From Bradyrhizobium liaoningense (GTDB taxonomy: Bacteria > Pseudomonadota > Alphaproteobacteria > Rhizobiales > Xanthobacteraceae), in assembly GCF_018130785.1 (NCBI RefSeq), contig NZ_JAFCJT010000021.1, positions 1 through 64,000 on the forward strand: a stretch of DNA of 64,000 bases, in the 5' to 3' direction. Positions 60,458-64,000 of the stretch are shown here, piece after piece. Every line of letters begins with the position of its first letter. Within the stretch, counting starts at the first letter, position 1. Made by a program: the position numbers and the translations under genes. Under the pieces are notes generated by a model. That model was not told the DNA's origin, made no database searches, and saw nothing but the letters and a program-made list of their open reading frames with translations.

Positions 60458-62098
60458 ATGGCCACGCAGACAATGTCGATCGGCGGTATTCACCAGGAGG
60501 AGCGCGCGTCATGGGTTCCCATGATCGCCATTGCGCTCGGCCAGATGATCATGTCGTTCAACGTCGCCTCGCTGCCGGTGGCCATGGGCGGCATGGTGAC
60601 GAGCTTTGGCGTTGCGCCGACGACCGTCGCGACCGGAATTGTCGCTTATTCGATGCTGGTTGCGGGCTTCGTCATGCTCGGCGCCAAGCTCGCCCAGCGC
60701 TTTGGCGCGTTGCAGGTGTTCCGCGGCGCGGTCGTGCTGTTCCTCGTCTCGCAGCTGATGATGACGTTCAGCCCGACGGCGACGATCATGATTTCGGCGC
60801 AGGCGCTCTGCGGCGCGGCCGGTGCGGCGATCGTGCCCTCGCTGGTGGCGCTCATTGCCGAGAACTATGCCGGCCGTCAGCAGGCGACCGCACTTGGCGC
60901 GCTCGGCTCGGCCCGCGCTGCGGCGGGCGTACTGGCTTTCGTCATAGGCGGCGTGCTCGGGACTTACATCGGCTGGCGGCCGGCGTTCGGCATCCTGATC
61001 GCGGCCTCGGCCATCGTTTTTCTGATGAGCTTTCGTCTCCGGGCCGATCGCGGCCGGCCGGACGTGCAGATCGATCTGGTCGGCGTCACGCTCGCCGCAA
61101 GCGCGATCATCCTCATCAGCTTCGGCTTCAACAATCTGAATGGCTGGGGCCTCGCGGTAGCCACGCCGAATGCGCCGTTCAATCTGCTCGGGCTCTCGCC
61201 CGCGCCGGTCATGATCGTGCTCGGCATCGTGCTGGGGCAGGCGTTCCTGCTCTGGACGCGCCGGCGGCAGGCCGCGGGGAAGACGCCGCTGCTGGCGCTG
61301 GAGGTGATCGATTCGCCGCAGGAGCGTTGCGCAGTCTTTGCGCTTTTCGCGGTGGTGGCGCTGGAGGCTGCACTGAATTTCACCGTGCCGCTTTACATCC
61401 AGATCGTCCAGGGGCGTTCGCCGATTGCGACCGCGATCGCGATGATGCCGTTCAATCTCACGGTCTTCTTCTCGGCGATGCTGATCGTCAACGTCTATGA
61501 GCGGCTGACGCCGCGTCAGATCGGCCGTTACGGCTTTGCATGCTGCACCATCGCGCTGGTCTGGCTCGCCTTCGTCGTGCGCAACGACTGGAGCGAGGTT
61601 CCCGTGCTGTTCGGGCTCGTCCTGTTCGGCATCGGCCAGGGCTCGCTGCTGACGTTGCTGTTCAACGTCCTGGTGACGGCGTCTCCGAAAACACTTGCCG
61701 GTGACGTCGGCTCGTTGCGCGGCACGACGCAAAACCTCGCCGCCGCAGTGGGGACCGCGGTCGCAGGGGCGCTTCTGGTCGGCCTGCTCAGCACCATCGC
61801 GCTCGGCAAGATCACAGCGAGCCCTGTGCTGACGCCGGAGCTTCAGGCCCAGGTCGATCTCGACAACATCACCTTCGTCAGCAACGACCGCCTGCGCAGC
61901 GTACTCGAACGCACGAGCGGATCGCCGGAGCAGGTGGCGGAGGCTGTGCGCGTGAACACCGAGGCGCGGCTGCGCGCGCTCAAGATCGGACTGCTCATCA
62001 TGGCGGGCCTGGCGCTGATCGCGATCATCCCGGCGGGGCGGCTGCCCGACTATCTGCCGGGCGAGATTCCCGGCGATGAGTCCGCTGCAAAAACGTGA
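60458..62098 (+). CDS. MFS transporter, DHA2-like (about 14 helices)
   Basis: 546 residues. The N-terminus has VPMIAIALGQMIMSFNVASLPVAMGG, and helix five carries GALGSARAAAGVLAFVIGGVLG, a variant of the antiporter motif. A C-terminal cytoplasmic/periplasmic helix with charged residues (DRLRSVLERTSGSPEQVAEAV) lies before the last helix. Drug or metabolite export with proton antiport is likely. CCGGAGGATGTC precedes the ATG at 60458. Followed by small genes in the same direction. Confidence 0.88.
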   Translation: MATQTMSIGGIHQEERASWVPMIAIALGQMIMSFNVASLPVAMGGMVTSFGVAPTTVATGIVAYSMLVAGFVMLGAKLAQRFGALQVFRGAVVLFLVSQLMMTFSPTATIMISAQALCGAAGAAIVPSLVALIAENYAGRQQATALGALGSARAAAGVLAFVIGGVLGTYIGWRPAFGILIAASAIVFLMSFRLRADRGRPDVQIDLVGVTLAASAIILISFGFNNLNGWGLAVATPNAPFNLLGLSPAPVMIVLGIVLGQAFLLWTRRRQAAGKTPLLALEVIDSPQERCAVFALFAVVALEAALNFTVPLYIQIVQGRSPIATAIAMMPFNLTVFFSAMLIVNVYERLTPRQIGRYGFACCTIALVWLAFVVRNDWSEVPVLFGLVLFGIGQGSLLTLLFNVLVTASPKTLAGDVGSLRGTTQNLAAAVGTAVAGALLVGLLSTIALGKITASPVLTPELQAQVDLDNITFVSNDRLRSVLERTSGSPEQVAEAVRVNTEARLRALKIGLLIMAGLALIAIIPAGRLPDYLPGEIPGDESAAKT

Positions 62099-62138
62099 GT
62101 TCAAAAAATGGGGTGGGGGACTCGTGAAAGGACTGCCC

Positions 62139-62441
62139 ATGAATGAACTGGATCGCCGCGGCGCGCTGCGCCTGCTGCTTGGAGGCGTGATCCTCGCAGG
62201 TGCGGGCGTCAGCCTGTGGTCGCGGGACGCCGCGGCCTTGCCCGAGATATCGCCAGCCGATCATGCCGCTCCAGGCAGGCGTGAACCCGTTGCCGGCACC
62301 TTTGCGCAGCAGACCGCCCGTCCGCTGCCGGCACCGGGCCATCGGCCGCCGCATCGGCCGTCGCCGCGGCACCGGCGGCGTCGGCGCTGGGAGTGCTGGT
62401 GGCATCGTGGCCGCCGTCATTGCGGATGGCGCTGGAGATAA
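62139..62441 (+). CDS. small Arg/Trp/His-rich protein with Tat-like signal
   Basis: 100 residues. LDRRGALRLLLGGVILAGAGVSLW is a twin-arginine-like export signal (Arg7-Arg8), ending near DAAALPE. The mature part is Pro/His/Arg-rich and ends in a strongly basic Arg/Trp/Cys run (RRRRRWECWWHRGRRHCGWRW). Such tails recur in Bradyrhizobium small exported proteins of unknown function. AAGGA lies seven bases before the ATG. The stop codon lies in the first of three 12-base repeats. Confidence 0.68.
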   Translation: MNELDRRGALRLLLGGVILAGAGVSLWSRDAAALPEISPADHAAPGRREPVAGTFAQQTARPLPAPGHRPPHRPSPRHRRRRRWECWWHRGRRHCGWRWR

Positions 62442-62467
62442 ACCTGGAGATAAACCTGGAGATAAAC
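62432..62467 (+). repeat. three perfect 12-base tandem repeats
   Basis: CTGGAGATAAAC occurs three times without a break (62432-62443, 62444-62455, 62456-62467). The TAA stop of the upstream gene is in the first copy; each copy repeats that TAA in frame. The HdeD-like gene's ribosome binding site GGAGGAGG follows directly. Confidence 0.9.
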
Positions 62468-62480
62468 GGAGGAGGATGTC

Positions 62481-63044
62481 ATGACGACTTACGACCATGG
62501 TGCGCCGATGGGCGCGACCGGCCTGCCGCAACCGCCCCGCTGGGTCTGCGTGCTCCTGGGTCTCTTCATGGTGTTCGCAGGACTGATGGTGCTCGGCGAC
62601 ATTGCGTTGTTCACCGTGGTCAGCGCGCTGTTCATCGGCTGGATGGCCATCGCCGCCGGCGCCTTCGAGATCTTCCACGCGTTCTGGACCAAGGGATGGG
62701 GCGGCTTTGTCTGGCAGATCATACTCGGCACTCTCTACATCGCCGTTGGCATCGTCCTCGTCACCCAGCCGGTGACCGGCGCGCTCCTGCTCACCTATGT
62801 GCTCGGCATTGCGCTGCTGGCCTCCGGTGTGGTGCGGATGCTGATCGGCATCGGTCGCTGGCAGCAGGGCGGCGGGATCATGGTCGCATCCGGCCTGTTT
62901 GGCGTTCTGGCGGGGCTCGTCATCCTCACGGGCTTTCCGATGACCGGGCTCTGGGTCCTCGGACTGCTGCTCGGCATCGACTTGTTGTCCCACGGCATCG
63001 GGTGGCTGACGTTCGCCTGGACGCCTGCGGCTCGTGCCGCGTAG
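62481..63044 (+). CDS. HdeD-like membrane protein
   Basis: 187 residues with six hydrophobic segments in three pairs, typical of the HdeD/DUF308 family: VLLGLFMVFAGLMVLGDIALF, then FIGWMAIAAGAFEIFHAFWTKGW and GTLYIAVGIVLVTQPV. E. coli HdeD is linked to acid resistance, but rhizobial relatives are uncharacterised. GGAGGAGG lies six bases before the ATG. It is followed 19 bases later by the amidohydrolase gene in the same direction. Confidence 0.9.
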   Translation: MTTYDHGAPMGATGLPQPPRWVCVLLGLFMVFAGLMVLGDIALFTVVSALFIGWMAIAAGAFEIFHAFWTKGWGGFVWQIILGTLYIAVGIVLVTQPVTGALLLTYVLGIALLASGVVRMLIGIGRWQQGGGIMVASGLFGVLAGLVILTGFPMTGLWVLGLLLGIDLLSHGIGWLTFAWTPAARAA

Positions 63045-63063
63045 CTTTGTGCGGAGATTGAGC

Positions 63064-64000
63064 ATGTCGGGTGCGACGACGGCGGCTGGCCTGTTGAGGG
63101 CCGTGGCACTGCTTGCAATCGGAATGACCTTCGGCGCGCCGCCGGCATCGGCGCAGCAGGACCCCGCTGTTCTGTTCCGCAATGTCCGGATCTTCGACGG
63201 CAAGGCTGGTGCACTCTCCACACCGTCGAGTGTCCTTGTCCGGAACAGGACGATCGAGAAGATTTCGGCCAGCGACATCACGGCCGCCGCTCAAGTCATC
63301 GACGGCGGCGGCCGCGTGCTGATGCCGGGGCTGATCGACGCGCATTGGCACGCGATGCTGGTGCGGCCCACACCGATGGCCGCACTCGCGGGCGATGTCG
63401 GCTACAACAATCTGCTCGCCGCCAGCGAAGCAACGGCTACATTGATGCGCGGCTTTACCACCATACGCGACATGGGCGGCCCGAGTTTCGGCCTCAAGCA
63501 GGCCATCGACGAGGACCTCGTCGCTGGCCCGCGGATCTATCCGTCCGGCGCAATCATCACCATCACCGGTGGCCATGGCGACTTCCGGCAGCTCTCCGAT
63601 CTGCCGCGAACCATCGGCGGCATGCTCAGCCGCATGGAGCGGATCGGCGGCAGCATGGTCGCCGACAGTCCGGACGAGGTGCGCGTGCGGGCGCGCGAGC
63701 AGCTGATGCAGGGCGCCTCGCAGGTCAAGCTCACGGCGGGCGGCGGCGTCGCGTCGCCCTTCAGTCCGCTCGACGTCTCCACTTTCACCGAGCCCGAATT
63801 GCGCGCGGCCGTCGAGGCCGCCGACAATTGGGGCACCTACGTCGCTACGCACGCTTATACGCCGGTCGCGATCCAGCGCTCGATCGCGGCCGGTGTCAGA
63901 TGCATCGAGCACGGTCATCTCATGGACGAGGCGAGCGCGAAGCTGATGGCGGAGAAGGGAATCTGGCTCAGCACCCAGCCGTTCCTGGATATGTCCATGG
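63064..64000 (+). CDS. amidohydrolase (imidazolonepropionase/prolidase-like), C-terminus cut off by window edge
   Basis: At least 312 residues; the gene runs off the right edge. A signal peptide (LLRAVALLAIGMTFGAPPASA, cleavage near residue 30) makes it periplasmic. Metal ligands His94 and His96 (GLIDAHWHAML), the carbamylated Lys in VKLTAGGGVAS, His in VATHAYTPVA and His in IEHGHLMDE match the metal-dependent amidohydrolase family. Many exported members hydrolyse peptides or cyclic amides. GGAG lies before the ATG. It probably shares a transcript with the HdeD-like gene. Confidence 0.9.
   Translation, partial: MSGATTAAGLLRAVALLAIGMTFGAPPASAQQDPAVLFRNVRIFDGKAGALSTPSSVLVRNRTIEKISASDITAAAQVIDGGGRVLMPGLIDAHWHAMLVRPTPMAALAGDVGYNNLLAASEATATLMRGFTTIRDMGGPSFGLKQAIDEDLVAGPRIYPSGAIITITGGHGDFRQLSDLPRTIGGMLSRMERIGGSMVADSPDEVRVRAREQLMQGASQVKLTAGGGVASPFSPLDVSTFTEPELRAAVEAADNWGTYVATHAYTPVAIQRSIAAGVRCIEHGHLMDEASAKLMAEKGIWLSTQPFLDMSM

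Noticed and set aside
60509..62140. 543-codon open frame on the minus strand
   Set aside because: Antisense to the DHA2-type transporter gene, no ribosome binding site, composition of a shadow frame.

Overview
The window is high-GC alphaproteobacterial chromosome. Gene content and repeats point to Bradyrhizobium or a close relative: groESL under a CIRCE element, a Usg protein, dispersed palindromic repeats of the types TCATTGCGAG...CTCGCAATGA and GTCATTCCGG...CCGGAATGAC, many transporters, and small Arg/Trp-rich exported proteins. No phage, IS element, CRISPR array or origin was seen. There is one tRNA (Leu, anticodon TAA).

Layout. 0-5 kb: groEL (cut by the left edge), groES with CIRCE, usg, a cupin with a histone-like tail, a rhomboid protease with a tetratricopeptide-like tail, and a CNT nucleoside transporter. 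5.7-8 kb: an MFS exporter and an SDR. 8-12.7 kb: a leftward run of permuted ATP-grasp, alpha-E, transglutaminase, AhpD-like protein and the ancestral proteasome-like peptidase Anbu; this is a peptide-ligase/peptidase system whose substrate is not known. 12.9-18.8 kb: CinA-like protein, Gpt, an unknown protein, a short MetE-like protein, GST, a DsbA-family isomerase and a quinone reductase.

18.9-34.4 kb is a catabolic block for amides, peptides and amino acids: crotonase, amidase, M20 hydrolase, M81 (MlrC-like) peptidase, a Dpp-type ABC importer with a fused double ATPase, a DadA-like oxidase under a tandem glycine riboswitch, a second M20 peptidase, and two tandem near-identical substrate-binding proteins.

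34.6-47 kb is dominated by polytopic membrane proteins (GT-C-like glycosyltransferases, a Bcr/CflA exporter), with tRNA-Leu, a lipoprotein, an FAD monooxygenase, a zinc-finger protein and an alpha/beta hydrolase. 47-52.7 kb holds cysE, DUF3126, a frameshifted thioesterase, gamma-carbonic anhydrase, an Rmf-like mini-protein and small exported proteins. 52.9-58.8 kb is a spermidine/putrescine-type ABC importer with an Asp/Glu racemase-family enzyme and a divergent GntR regulator. 59-64 kb holds glutaminase, a DHA2-type MFS transporter, a Tat-like small protein, an HdeD-like protein and an amidohydrolase cut by the right edge.

How the genes fit together: the two importers with amidases, peptidases, oxidase, racemase and glutaminase suggest a soil bacterium that scavenges organic nitrogen. 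The glycine riboswitch gives the clearest regulatory link to that theme. All functions are read from sequence motifs; no database search was possible.
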